A DNA stretch of 64,000 nucleotides from Alphaproteobacteria bacterium (GTDB lineage: Bacteria > Pseudomonadota > Alphaproteobacteria > Rhodobacterales > Rhodobacteraceae): positions 113,135 through 177,134 of the forward strand of contig JAUIBL010000002.1 of NCBI GenBank assembly GCA_030428355.1. The letters run 5' to 3'. Numbering within the stretch: the stretch's first letter is position 1; each line of letters opens with the position of its first letter. The notes under the pieces are model-generated. The model searched no databases, was not told where the DNA came from, and worked only from the letters and a program-made list of their open reading frames with translations. Below are positions 16,284-23,580 of this stretch, in pieces. A program made the translations under genes and the position numbers.

Positions 16284-17658
16284 TCTTGCCATCATCGGCG
16301 CGGGTCCGGCCGGAATGGCGGCCGCCCGCGAAGCCGCCGATCTCGGGCTGGCCGTCGTCCTTCTGGACGAACAGGCACGCCCCGGAGGTCAGATTTACCG
16401 CGACGTCGAACGCGCAGGCCCGGTGCGCGGCGATATTCTGGGCGAGGACTACACCGCAGGCACGCGTCTGACACAGGCTCTGCTGCATGACCGCATCCGC
16501 CACATTGCCGGTGCCGTGCTGTGGGCCATCGAAGACGGGTTTTGCCTGTCCTACACGCAGGATGGACGCGCGGCGCAGGTGTCGGCGGACCGGGTGCTGA
16601 TCGCAACCGGGGCACTGGAACGACCCATGCCGTTGCCGGGCTGGACGCTGCCCGGAGTGATGACGGCGGGGGCAGGGCAAATCCTTCTCAAGCAATCGGG
16701 CGTACTGGCGCGGCGCGCGGTTCTGGTAGGATCGGGCCCGTTGCTCTACCTGATTGCCGCGCAGATGGTGCGGGCCGGCACGCCGCCTCTGGCGCTTGTC
16801 GAGACACAGACAGTCGCGGACAGAACAAGGGCTTTGCACCATATCAGCGGTGCGCTGCGCGGCTGGCGGTATCTGGTCAAAGGCCTGAAACTGCTGGCCC
16901 AGATCACCCGCGCCCGGGTTCCGCGCCATACCGGTGCCACCGGAATTGCCATCGAAGGCAGCGACCGGGCCGAAGCCGTCACCTTCACCAGCCACGGACG
17001 TGCGCACCGCATCGATTGCGATACGGTCTTTCTGCATCACGGTGTGGTGCCCAACACGCAGGCCGCCCGATCTTTGGGTGTAATGCATCGCTGGCGGCGC
17101 GATCAGGCCTGTTTCTCGCCGGTCCTCGATCCCTGGGGAGAGACCGATGTTCCCGGCATTTATGTGGCCGGGGACGGTGCCGGGATCGTTGGGGCCAAGG
17201 CCGCCGAACATGCAGGCCGCCTTGCGGCGCTGGCTGTCGCGACGTCGGCCGGACATCTGGGCCAAGGCGAACGCGACCGCCGCGCCAAGCGGTTGCGCCT
17301 TGCACTGGATCGGGAGCGCGCGGTTCGCCCCTTCCTTGATGCGGCCTATCCGCCCTGTGTCGAAGCCCTCGCACCTGCGGACGGGACCATCATCTGCCGA
17401 TGCGAAGAGGTGACGGCGGGTACGATCCGCAGTCACGCAAAGCTGGGCTGTCTTGGCCCCAACCAGTCCAAGGCGTTTGGCCGCGCCGGGATGGGCCCGT
17501 GTCAGGGGCGCTACTGCGGGCTGACGGTGACGGCGCTTCTTGCCGCCGCAAATGGCCGAACCGAAGACGACACCGGGTATTACCGCATCCGCCCACCACT
17601 CAAGCCGGTGACCCTGGGCGAACTGGCCGCGATGGACGACACGTCAGACGGCGCATGA
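16258..17658 (+). CDS. FAD/NAD(P)-binding subunit with BFD [2Fe-2S] domain (HcnB/OoxA-like)
   Basis: 466 residues. FAD motif AIIGAGPAGMAAAREAADLG is near residue 11, the second dinucleotide motif VLVGSGPLLYLIA near 158, and IYVAGDGAGIVGAKAAEHAGR near 300. The C-terminal BFD-like [2Fe-2S] domain has CRCEEVTAGTI and GPCQGRYCG (C-X-C...C-X4-C). It is the alpha/HcnB-type subunit that passes electrons on. ATG 16258 is given as start; GTG 16270 with AGGA 5 bp upstream is a good alternative. Together with the DAO-type and ferredoxin subunits it probably oxidises an imino acid, opine or hydroxyproline brought in by the TRAP system. Confidence 0.87.
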   Translation: MRISVERFDLAIIGAGPAGMAAAREAADLGLAVVLLDEQARPGGQIYRDVERAGPVRGDILGEDYTAGTRLTQALLHDRIRHIAGAVLWAIEDGFCLSYTQDGRAAQVSADRVLIATGALERPMPLPGWTLPGVMTAGAGQILLKQSGVLARRAVLVGSGPLLYLIAAQMVRAGTPPLALVETQTVADRTRALHHISGALRGWRYLVKGLKLLAQITRARVPRHTGATGIAIEGSDRAEAVTFTSHGRAHRIDCDTVFLHHGVVPNTQAARSLGVMHRWRRDQACFSPVLDPWGETDVPGIYVAGDGAGIVGAKAAEHAGRLAALAVATSAGHLGQGERDRRAKRLRLALDRERAVRPFLDAAYPPCVEALAPADGTIICRCEEVTAGTIRSHAKLGCLGPNQSKAFGRAGMGPCQGRYCGLTVTALLAAANGRTEDDTGYYRIRPPLKPVTLGELAAMDDTSDGA

Positions 17659-17771
17659 ACACAGGCGCGTCGTTTGCCGCTGACATGCGGTCGGTGGCAC
17701 GCGCGGGCGATACGCGGAACACGTTTGGTGATTGCGCCGCTTTGGTGTAGCCTGCCCGCCGGGGAGGCTGC

Positions 17772-19517
17772 ATGTTCGACGGAGATCACATCAGGGAGAT
17801 CGACCGCGTTCTGAACGGTGAGGAGACCGGGCGGGATCGGTTGGTGACGGACAGTTGGCGGCGCTGCGTCGAACGCTACGGCATGGATCCTGCGCGCCCC
17901 GATCCGGCGCATATCGTCTCCGAAACCCAGTTGCGCGAACACCGCGAACAATCCGAACGGCTGATCGCCATCGCACGGTCCGGTCTTCAGACCCTGTTCA
18001 GACAGGTCGCCGGGCAGAATTACGTGCTGCTTCTTGCCGATGCCAAAGGCGTCTGCGTCGACTTCTTCGGCGATCCCCGGTTCGAGGATGAATTGCGGCA
18101 GGCCGGGCTGTATCTGGGATCGGACTGGTCCGAGGACCTGGCCGGCACCTGTGGCGTCGGCTCCTGTCTTGTCACCGGAGAGGCGATCACCATCCACCAG
18201 AGCGATCATTTCGGGCTGGCCCATACGCCGCTGTCCTGTACATCGGCCCCGATCTTCGACACGAGCGGGCAATTGAGCGCGGTTCTGGATATTTCGCTGC
18301 TGCGATCTCCAAGCCCCAAATCCAGCCAGAACCTGGCCCTGTCGCTGGTGACAGCCTCGGCCCGGCGTGTCGAAATGGCCAATCTCATGGCAAGCAGCCG
18401 CAGGGACTGGGTTCTGCGCTTCTCGACCTCGCCCGAATTTCTGGACGTCGATCCCGAAGCGGCGGTTGCGCTGGACGGGTCCGGGCGGATCATCGGGATG
18501 ACCAAAGGGGCGGAATACCTTGCTCCGGACCGCGCCGCGCCGCTGATCGGTCGGCATATCGAGGACCTGCTGGAGGTCTCGGTCGATGATCTGCCCGACC
18601 TCATGCGCGGCAGGCCGACGGAGGAACGGGTGCTACGCCTCAAGGACGGGCGCGCCCTGTTCGGTCACGCCATTGCGCCGCAATCCGCACCTGTGCAATC
18701 CCGCGATACGGCCCGCGCCCATCTGGGGGCATTGGCTGGGATCGCCGGTCCTGACCCCGCGATGCAGCGATTGGCAGAGCGGTCATACCGCTTGGCCGCA
18801 ACCTCGGTGCCCGTTGCGATCCTTGGCGAAACCGGCACCGGCAAGGAATACCTTGCGCGGGCGATGCATGTGTCCGGTGCGTCTGGGGGCAGTTTTCACA
18901 CGCTGCGCTGTGCCGGGCTGCACCCCGACGCGATTGTGGCGCTTGTCGATGCGCCGTCCGGCACTGTGTTCCTGCGCGGTGTCGAAGACCTGAACGCCGA
19001 GGCTCAGGCTGCCCTGCTGGGCCTCTTGGACACCCGCGACGATTTTCGCGTGATCGTCACGGCTGGACCCGCGTTTGCCGCGGGCACCACCGCCCTGCGC
19101 GGCGATCTTTTCTTTCGGCTGTCCGGAGCGGTGCTGACCCTGCCGCCCCTGCGTCTGCGATCCGATTTCGACTGGATGCTGGACCGGCTGTTCCGGCGAC
19201 GTGCCTCCGAAGACATGCGCCTGACACTTGCGGCGCGGATCGAACTGGCGGGTCGGGACTGGCTGGGCAATATCCGCGAACTGGCGCATGTGCTTGAAAC
19301 CGCAGTCGCCACGGCGGATGGCCCGGTGATCGACGTGACCGATCTGCCTTTGCGCCCGCCGGGCGTCCGCCAGGACCTTACGGCGGATCAGGATCTCGAA
19401 GCCCTGCTCGAGGCCTGCCGGTGGAACATGTCCCAGGTCGCACGGCGCTTGGGGGTCAATCGGTCAACCGTGTTGCGCCGGGTGCGCAAATTGGGGTTGG
19501 AGCCTCCGACGCAGTAG
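17772..19517 (+). CDS. AcoR-like Fis-family regulator with degenerate AAA+ domain
   Basis: 581 residues. The N-terminal GAF-type sensor (SWRRCVERYGMDP start, then DWSEDLAGTCGVGSCLVTGEA) is as in acetoin regulator AcoR, followed by a PAS-like region, an AAA+ domain and a Fis-type helix-turn-helix (CRWNMSQVARRLGVNRSTVL). The Walker A is intact (GETGTGKE, residues 352-359), but the sigma54-contact GAFTGA loop is absent: LRCAGLHPDAIVALVDAPSG runs straight into the Walker B position. There TVFLRGVED replaces the usual TLFLDEIGD, losing the catalytic Asp-Glu. It therefore probably cannot remodel sigma54 holoenzyme. It probably controls the monooxygenase gene downstream. GGGGAGG precedes the ATG. 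Confidence 0.85.
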   Translation: MFDGDHIREIDRVLNGEETGRDRLVTDSWRRCVERYGMDPARPDPAHIVSETQLREHREQSERLIAIARSGLQTLFRQVAGQNYVLLLADAKGVCVDFFGDPRFEDELRQAGLYLGSDWSEDLAGTCGVGSCLVTGEAITIHQSDHFGLAHTPLSCTSAPIFDTSGQLSAVLDISLLRSPSPKSSQNLALSLVTASARRVEMANLMASSRRDWVLRFSTSPEFLDVDPEAAVALDGSGRIIGMTKGAEYLAPDRAAPLIGRHIEDLLEVSVDDLPDLMRGRPTEERVLRLKDGRALFGHAIAPQSAPVQSRDTARAHLGALAGIAGPDPAMQRLAERSYRLAATSVPVAILGETGTGKEYLARAMHVSGASGGSFHTLRCAGLHPDAIVALVDAPSGTVFLRGVEDLNAEAQAALLGLLDTRDDFRVIVTAGPAFAAGTTALRGDLFFRLSGAVLTLPPLRLRSDFDWMLDRLFRRRASEDMRLTLAARIELAGRDWLGNIRELAHVLETAVATADGPVIDVTDLPLRPPGVRQDLTADQDLEALLEACRWNMSQVARRLGVNRSTVLRRVRKLGLEPPTQ

Positions 19518-19536
19518 ACGTTGCGCTGTTGCGGCT

Positions 19537-19552
19537 TGTTGCGCACGCAACA
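19537..19552. promoter_or_regulatory. Perfect palindrome, candidate AcoR-like operator
   Basis: TGTTGCGCACGCAACA has perfect 7-bp arms (TGTTGCG/CGCAACA) around CA. It lies 20 bp after the regulator stop and about 115 bp before the monooxygenase start. A further TGTTGCG half-site begins about 10 bp upstream. The Fis-type DNA-binding domain of the adjacent regulator would be expected to bind such a dyad. Confidence 0.5.
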
Positions 19553-19667
19553 GGGTGGGCCTGAATCGAGGCGTCTTCCAAGGAAAGGCGCGAATTCCTG
19601 TAGGCGCAAAAGCAGACCCGCCGCATGTTCTCCAAACGATCCGCAGAATGATCAAAGGGAGGACGAT

Positions 19668-21467
19668 ATGCTCGACACGAGTTTGGGGGATCAGACACAA
19701 GCGTTTCTGGATGCGTTCGGTGCGGCGCTCGAGGCCGGTGACATCGAGGCTGCAACAGAGATGTTTCAGGAAGACTGCTATTGGCGTGACCTGGTCACCT
19801 TTACGTGGAACATCAAGACCGTCGAAGGCAAAGCGCAGGTCGCCGATATGCTCCGGCACCAATTGGCCACGACAAAACCCTCCGGCTGGACCCTTGCGCA
19901 GGGCGAATTGCCGACAGAAGACGGCGGCGTGACGACCGCTTGGATCGAATTCGAAACCGAGGTGGCGCGGGGTTATGGTCTGATCCGCCTCAAGGACGGC
20001 AAGATCTGGACGCTGCTGACCACGATGGTCGAACTCAAAGGCCATGAAGAGCCCAAGGGCTTTGCCCGTCCGCTGGGTGCCAAGCACGGTGCAGGCAAGA
20101 ACCGGACCACGTGGCTCGAAGAGCGACAGCGCGAAGAGGCGGAGCTGGGCTACACCACCCAACCCTATTGCGTGATCATCGGCGGCGGGCAGGGCGGCAT
20201 CGCCTTGGGCGCGCGGTTGCGCCAGCTTGGGGTGCCGACGATCATCGTCGAAAAGAACGACCGCCCCGGCGACAGTTGGCGCAACCGCTACAAGTCGCTC
20301 TGCCTGCATGACCCGGTGTGGTACGACCATCTGCCCTATATCAAGTTCCCCGAGAACTGGCCCATCTTCAGCCCCAAGGACAAGATCGGTGACTGGCTGG
20401 AAATGTACACCAAGGTGATGGAGCTGAACTATTGGACCCGCACCACCGCCAAATCCGCCAGCTTTGACGAGGCCACCGGCGAATGGACCGTGGTGGTGGA
20501 CCGCGACGGCGAAGAGGTCGTGCTGCGGCCCAAGCAACTGGTCATGGCAACCGGCATGTCCGGCAAGGCCCGGATGCCCGATTTCCCCGGCATGGACAGA
20601 TTCAAGGGCGACCAGCACCATTCGTCCAAGCACCCCGGCCCGGATGCCTACAGGGGCAAGAAAGCGGTGGTCATCGGGTCGAACAATTCGGCGCACGACA
20701 TCTGTGCCGCCCTTTGGGAGAACGACGTCGATGTCACGATGGTGCAGCGGTCCTCGACCCATATCGTGCGCTCTGACACGCTGATGGAGGTGGGGCTTGG
20801 CGCGCTCTATTCCGAAGAAGCGGTGGCGAACGGCGTGACAACGGAAAAGGCCGATCTCATCTTTGCCTCGCTGCCCTACGCGATCCTGCATGAATTCCAG
20901 ATCCCGGCCTATGCCGAGATGAAAAAGCGGGATGCGGATTTCTACGAGGGCCTCGAAAAAGCGGGCTTCTGGCTTGACTGGGGCGACGACGACAGCGGTC
21001 TCTTCATGAAATACCTGCGCCGCGGATCGGGCTATTACATCGACATCGGCGCCAGCCAGTTGATCATCGACGGAAAGATCAAGCTCAAGCGGGGGCAGGT
21101 GGTCGAAGTCGACGAGACCGGCGTGATCCTTGACGATGGCACCCATCTGGATGCGGATGTGATTGTCTATGCCACGGGCTACAACTCGATGAACGGTTGG
21201 GTGGCCGATCTGATGGGGCAGGAAAAAGCCGACCAACTGGGCAAATGCTGGGGTCTTGGCTCGGACACCACCAAGGATCCCGGCCCATGGGAAGGCGAAC
21301 AGCGCAATATGTGGAAACCCACGCAGGTTCCGAACCTGTGGATGCACGGCGGCAACCTGCACCAGTCGCGCCACTATTCGCAGTTCCTGAGCCTCCAGAT
21401 CGCCGCGCGCATGCACGGCATCGACACACCCGTCTACGGGCTGCAAGAGGTTCATCACCTGTCGTGA
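19668..21467 (+). CDS. Flavin-dependent monooxygenase with N-terminal NTF2-like domain
   Basis: 599 residues. Residues 1-125 look like a SnoaL/NTF2-like cone domain (FLDAFGAALEAGDIEAATEMF then DCYWRDLVTFTW). From about residue 165 a class B flavoprotein monooxygenase begins: FAD motif IIGGGQGGIALGARLRQLG, GDSWRNRY, FKGDQHHSSKHPG in the FMO fingerprint position, NADPH motif VIGSNNSAHDICAAL and VIVYATGYNS. It probably adds oxygen to a small organic or ketone/amine substrate using NADPH. GGGAGGA precedes ATG 19668. The regulator upstream and the palindrome between them suggest inducible expression. Confidence 0.85.
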   Translation: MLDTSLGDQTQAFLDAFGAALEAGDIEAATEMFQEDCYWRDLVTFTWNIKTVEGKAQVADMLRHQLATTKPSGWTLAQGELPTEDGGVTTAWIEFETEVARGYGLIRLKDGKIWTLLTTMVELKGHEEPKGFARPLGAKHGAGKNRTTWLEERQREEAELGYTTQPYCVIIGGGQGGIALGARLRQLGVPTIIVEKNDRPGDSWRNRYKSLCLHDPVWYDHLPYIKFPENWPIFSPKDKIGDWLEMYTKVMELNYWTRTTAKSASFDEATGEWTVVVDRDGEEVVLRPKQLVMATGMSGKARMPDFPGMDRFKGDQHHSSKHPGPDAYRGKKAVVIGSNNSAHDICAALWENDVDVTMVQRSSTHIVRSDTLMEVGLGALYSEEAVANGVTTEKADLIFASLPYAILHEFQIPAYAEMKKRDADFYEGLEKAGFWLDWGDDDSGLFMKYLRRGSGYYIDIGASQLIIDGKIKLKRGQVVEVDETGVILDDGTHLDADVIVYATGYNSMNGWVADLMGQEKADQLGKCWGLGSDTTKDPGPWEGEQRNMWKPTQVPNLWMHGGNLHQSRHYSQFLSLQIAARMHGIDTPVYGLQEVHHLS

Positions 21468-21473
21468 CCACGG

Positions 21474-21506
21474 GGCATGCGCCGGGGCAAGGTCCCGGCG
21501 TATGCC
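21474..21506 (+). terminator. Hairpin terminator after monooxygenase gene
   Basis: GGCATGCGCCGGG (21474-21486) pairs with CCCGGCGTATGCC (21494-21506), 13 pairs including one G-T wobble, 7-nt loop, starting 6 bp after the stop codon. There is no T-run, so termination may need Rho, but the stem is strong. Confidence 0.6.
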
Positions 21507-21672
21507 GCGATTCCGGCTCGGTCGATGAAGGCGTGCCGATCACCGCCGGTGACACGGGCCTTGTTTCGGACTAGAAAGACGGCATGGCGTGCAAAGCCCG
21601 TGCGTCAAGACTTGACCACGGTGCGCCAGGTGTCCCGAGCCTGTGCCGCCCGCCTTGAACGAGCCCAGTCCG

Positions 21673-22917
21673 ATGACGATCAAATCCCTTGCCGATCCGC
21701 TGGTCTGCCCCGCGCATCGCGCTTTCCTCGTTGCGGATGCCCACGCGCAGTTCGATTTCTTTGACGCCAGTCTGCGTCCGGATGGTGGGTTTCATGTGCT
21801 GGACCATGATGGCGCACCCATTCCCGGCAGCGCACAGGAACTGCACAGCACGACCCGCCTTGTTCATTCCTATGTTCTGGGCAAGATCGCCGGTCGAACA
21901 GGCTGCGATGCCATGATCGACGCTGGCATGGCCTGTCTTCTCGATGCGCATCGCGACGCCGAACACGGCGGCTATGTCTGGGCGCTGGACGGGAACGCTG
22001 TCCGTGACGGGCGCAAACTGGCCTATGGGCATGTGTTTGTGCTTCTCGCCGCCGCCAGTGCGCATGCGGTTGACCATCCCGATGCAGCCGCACTTCTGAA
22101 CGACGTCGAAGCAATCCTCGACACCCATTTCTGGGAGAACGCACCGGGGTTGTTCCGGGACGAGTGGAACCGGGATTGGACGCCGTTTTCCACCTATCGC
22201 GGCATGAATGCCAACATGCATGGCGTGGAAGCCCTGCTTGCCGCTTACGAGGCAACCGGGCGCGAGATGTTCCTCATCCGCGCGGGCAGGATCCTCGATT
22301 TCTTTCTCAACAGGATTGCGCCATCCGAAAACCTGCGCCTGCCCGAGCATTACACGCAGGACTGGCAGATCGACCGAAGCTACAGCGAAAACCCGATGTT
22401 CCGTCCTGCGGGCACGACGCCCGGACATTCGTTCGAGCTGGCGCGCCTGATGCTGCACTATAATGAACTTGCAGACACAGCGGATGCGGACCGCATCTTG
22501 ATCGCGCGCAATGTCGCCTACCGGGCCTTGTCCGACGCATGGGATCCGGTGCAGGGCGGGTTGGTCTACACGCTTGATTTCGACGGGCAGCCTGCGATCC
22601 GGGATCGCTACTGGTGGCCGGTGACCGAAGCCATCGGCGTTCTGGCGGCGCTCCTCAAGACCGACCCGACCCCCGAGGACGCAATCTGGTACAGCCGACT
22701 CTGGGACTTTGCGCAGACGCATTTCATCGACTCGCAGCGCGGCGGCTGGTTTCCGGAAATCGATGCGTCAGGTGCGGTGACCGAGCGGCAATTCCTCGGC
22801 AAACCCGACATCTATCACTCCATTCAGGCGGTGCTGTTTCCGCTGACACCGCACGTGTCCGGTGTGTATCGGGATCTGCGCGGCGTTCTTGCCGAGGCGC
22901 CCACGCGGCCGGTCTGA
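21673..22917 (+). CDS. AGE-family sugar epimerase/isomerase
   Basis: 414 residues of the N-acylglucosamine 2-epimerase/mannose isomerase/sulfoquinovose isomerase (alpha6/alpha6 barrel) family. Supporting patterns are STTRLVHSYVLGK, KLAYGHVFVLLAAASA, YRGMNANMHGVEALLAAYEATG with the catalytic-type His, PGHSFELARLML and DRYWWPVTEAIG. It would interconvert aldose and ketose or C2 epimers of a free sugar in the cytoplasm. ATG 21673 is used; an in-frame GTG lies 30 bp upstream, and neither has a strong ribosome site. It is 205 bp after the monooxygenase, separated by a hairpin, so probably its own unit. Confidence 0.85.
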   Translation: MTIKSLADPLVCPAHRAFLVADAHAQFDFFDASLRPDGGFHVLDHDGAPIPGSAQELHSTTRLVHSYVLGKIAGRTGCDAMIDAGMACLLDAHRDAEHGGYVWALDGNAVRDGRKLAYGHVFVLLAAASAHAVDHPDAAALLNDVEAILDTHFWENAPGLFRDEWNRDWTPFSTYRGMNANMHGVEALLAAYEATGREMFLIRAGRILDFFLNRIAPSENLRLPEHYTQDWQIDRSYSENPMFRPAGTTPGHSFELARLMLHYNELADTADADRILIARNVAYRALSDAWDPVQGGLVYTLDFDGQPAIRDRYWWPVTEAIGVLAALLKTDPTPEDAIWYSRLWDFAQTHFIDSQRGGWFPEIDASGAVTERQFLGKPDIYHSIQAVLFPLTPHVSGVYRDLRGVLAEAPTRPV

Positions 22918-22987
22918 ACCGGGATCGACCCCGACGACACGTCACGTCGCGGGCGGTCGTGGAGGCGCACCGCTCAGAGACAATGGG

Positions 22988-23458
22988 TCAGGCAGTCCCT
23001 GCCGAAGCCGAACACGACAGGTCAGGGCGCATCGCAAGCAGGTCCATCAACCCGCAATTGCCCCGTACAAGATCCTCCAGCGTGACCATGTCCAACTCGT
23101 GATAGAACGCCTCGAGCGCCTTGACGACATAGCTGCGCAGTCGGCAGGTCGCGGACAGGGGGCAGGTGTTGCGCACCTCGTCAAAACATTCGGCAAACGG
23201 GATCTCCGTCTCGAAGATGCGGAAGACGGCACCGATCGACACCCGGTTGGCGGGTTTCGCCAGCCGGATTCCTCCGGTGCGGCCACGCAGCGTTTCAAGA
23301 TAGCCTTCGGCCTGAAGCTGCTGCACCACGCGGGCCACATGATTGATCGACGCATTGCACCGGTCCGCGATGTCGGAGGTGCGCACAAGCCGCCCGTCAT
23401 TGACGGCGCAGAACATGAGGGTGCGTGCGGCAAGATTGGTTCGGGTTGTCAGGCGCAT
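22988..23458 (-). CDS. Rrf2-family (NsrR-like) Fe-S regulator
   Basis: 156 residues. The winged helix (TSDIADRCNASINHVARVVQQLQAEGYL, residues 28-55) and the wing RGRTGGIRLAKP are Rrf2-type. Three cysteines, ECFDEVRNTCPLSATCRL, have the spacing of the [4Fe-4S]/[2Fe-2S] ligands of NsrR. NsrR senses nitric oxide; CydR-type functions are also possible. ATG 23458 was chosen with GAAGGA upstream; a longer frame exists but crosses the operator region. It is divergent from cydD, and dyads in both cyd promoters are candidate targets, so it probably represses the cytochrome bd genes until NO or oxidative stress damages its cluster. Confidence 0.85.
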   Translation of the reverse strand: MRLTTRTNLAARTLMFCAVNDGRLVRTSDIADRCNASINHVARVVQQLQAEGYLETLRGRTGGIRLAKPANRVSIGAVFRIFETEIPFAECFDEVRNTCPLSATCRLRSYVVKALEAFYHELDMVTLEDLVRGNCGLMDLLAMRPDLSCSASAGTA

Positions 23459-23484
23459 GGCGTGTCCTTCGGTGTCTGACCGAT

Positions 23485-23507
23485 ATTTCACATCGTGGAT
23501 ACCAGTT
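23485..23507. promoter_or_regulatory. Candidate Rrf2/NsrR operator upstream of cydD
   Basis: A dyad with core CATC-GTG-GATAC centred on 23496, sharing the pattern (G/A)CATC-N3-GAT(A/G)C and the following ACC(A/G)GTT with the two sites before cydA (centres 26885 and 26957). It lies between the divergent Rrf2 gene and cydD, next to an FNR box, and could serve both promoters. Confidence 0.5.
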
Positions 23508-23510
23508 TCT

Positions 23511-23524
23511 TTGATCCAGATCAC
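23511..23524 (+). promoter_or_regulatory. FNR/FnrL box upstream of cydD
   Basis: TTGATCCAGATCAC matches the FNR consensus TTGAT-N4-ATCAA in 9 of 10 positions. It is 56 bp upstream of the cydD start codon, fitting low-oxygen activation of the cyd genes by an FnrL-type regulator. Confidence 0.7.
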
Positions 23525-23580
23525 GTTTTTTCGCGTGGCGATGCCGTAAGACGCACAAAGCCTGTCAAGGAAAACGGACG

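Noticed and set aside
17659..17771. Possible promoter TGGCACGCGCGGGCGA before the AcoR-like gene
   Set aside because: It begins like a sigma54 -24 element but lacks the TTGC -12 element.
19518..19667. Sigma54 (-24/-12) promoter before the monooxygenase gene
   Set aside because: No GG-N10-GC element with TGGCAC/TTGC context was found, in line with the regulator's missing GAFTGA loop.
19464..21458. 664-codon open frame on the minus strand
   Set aside because: Complementary to the monooxygenase gene, whose FAD and NADPH motifs are clear; the antisense protein looks like a shadow (His/Asp-rich, no domain).
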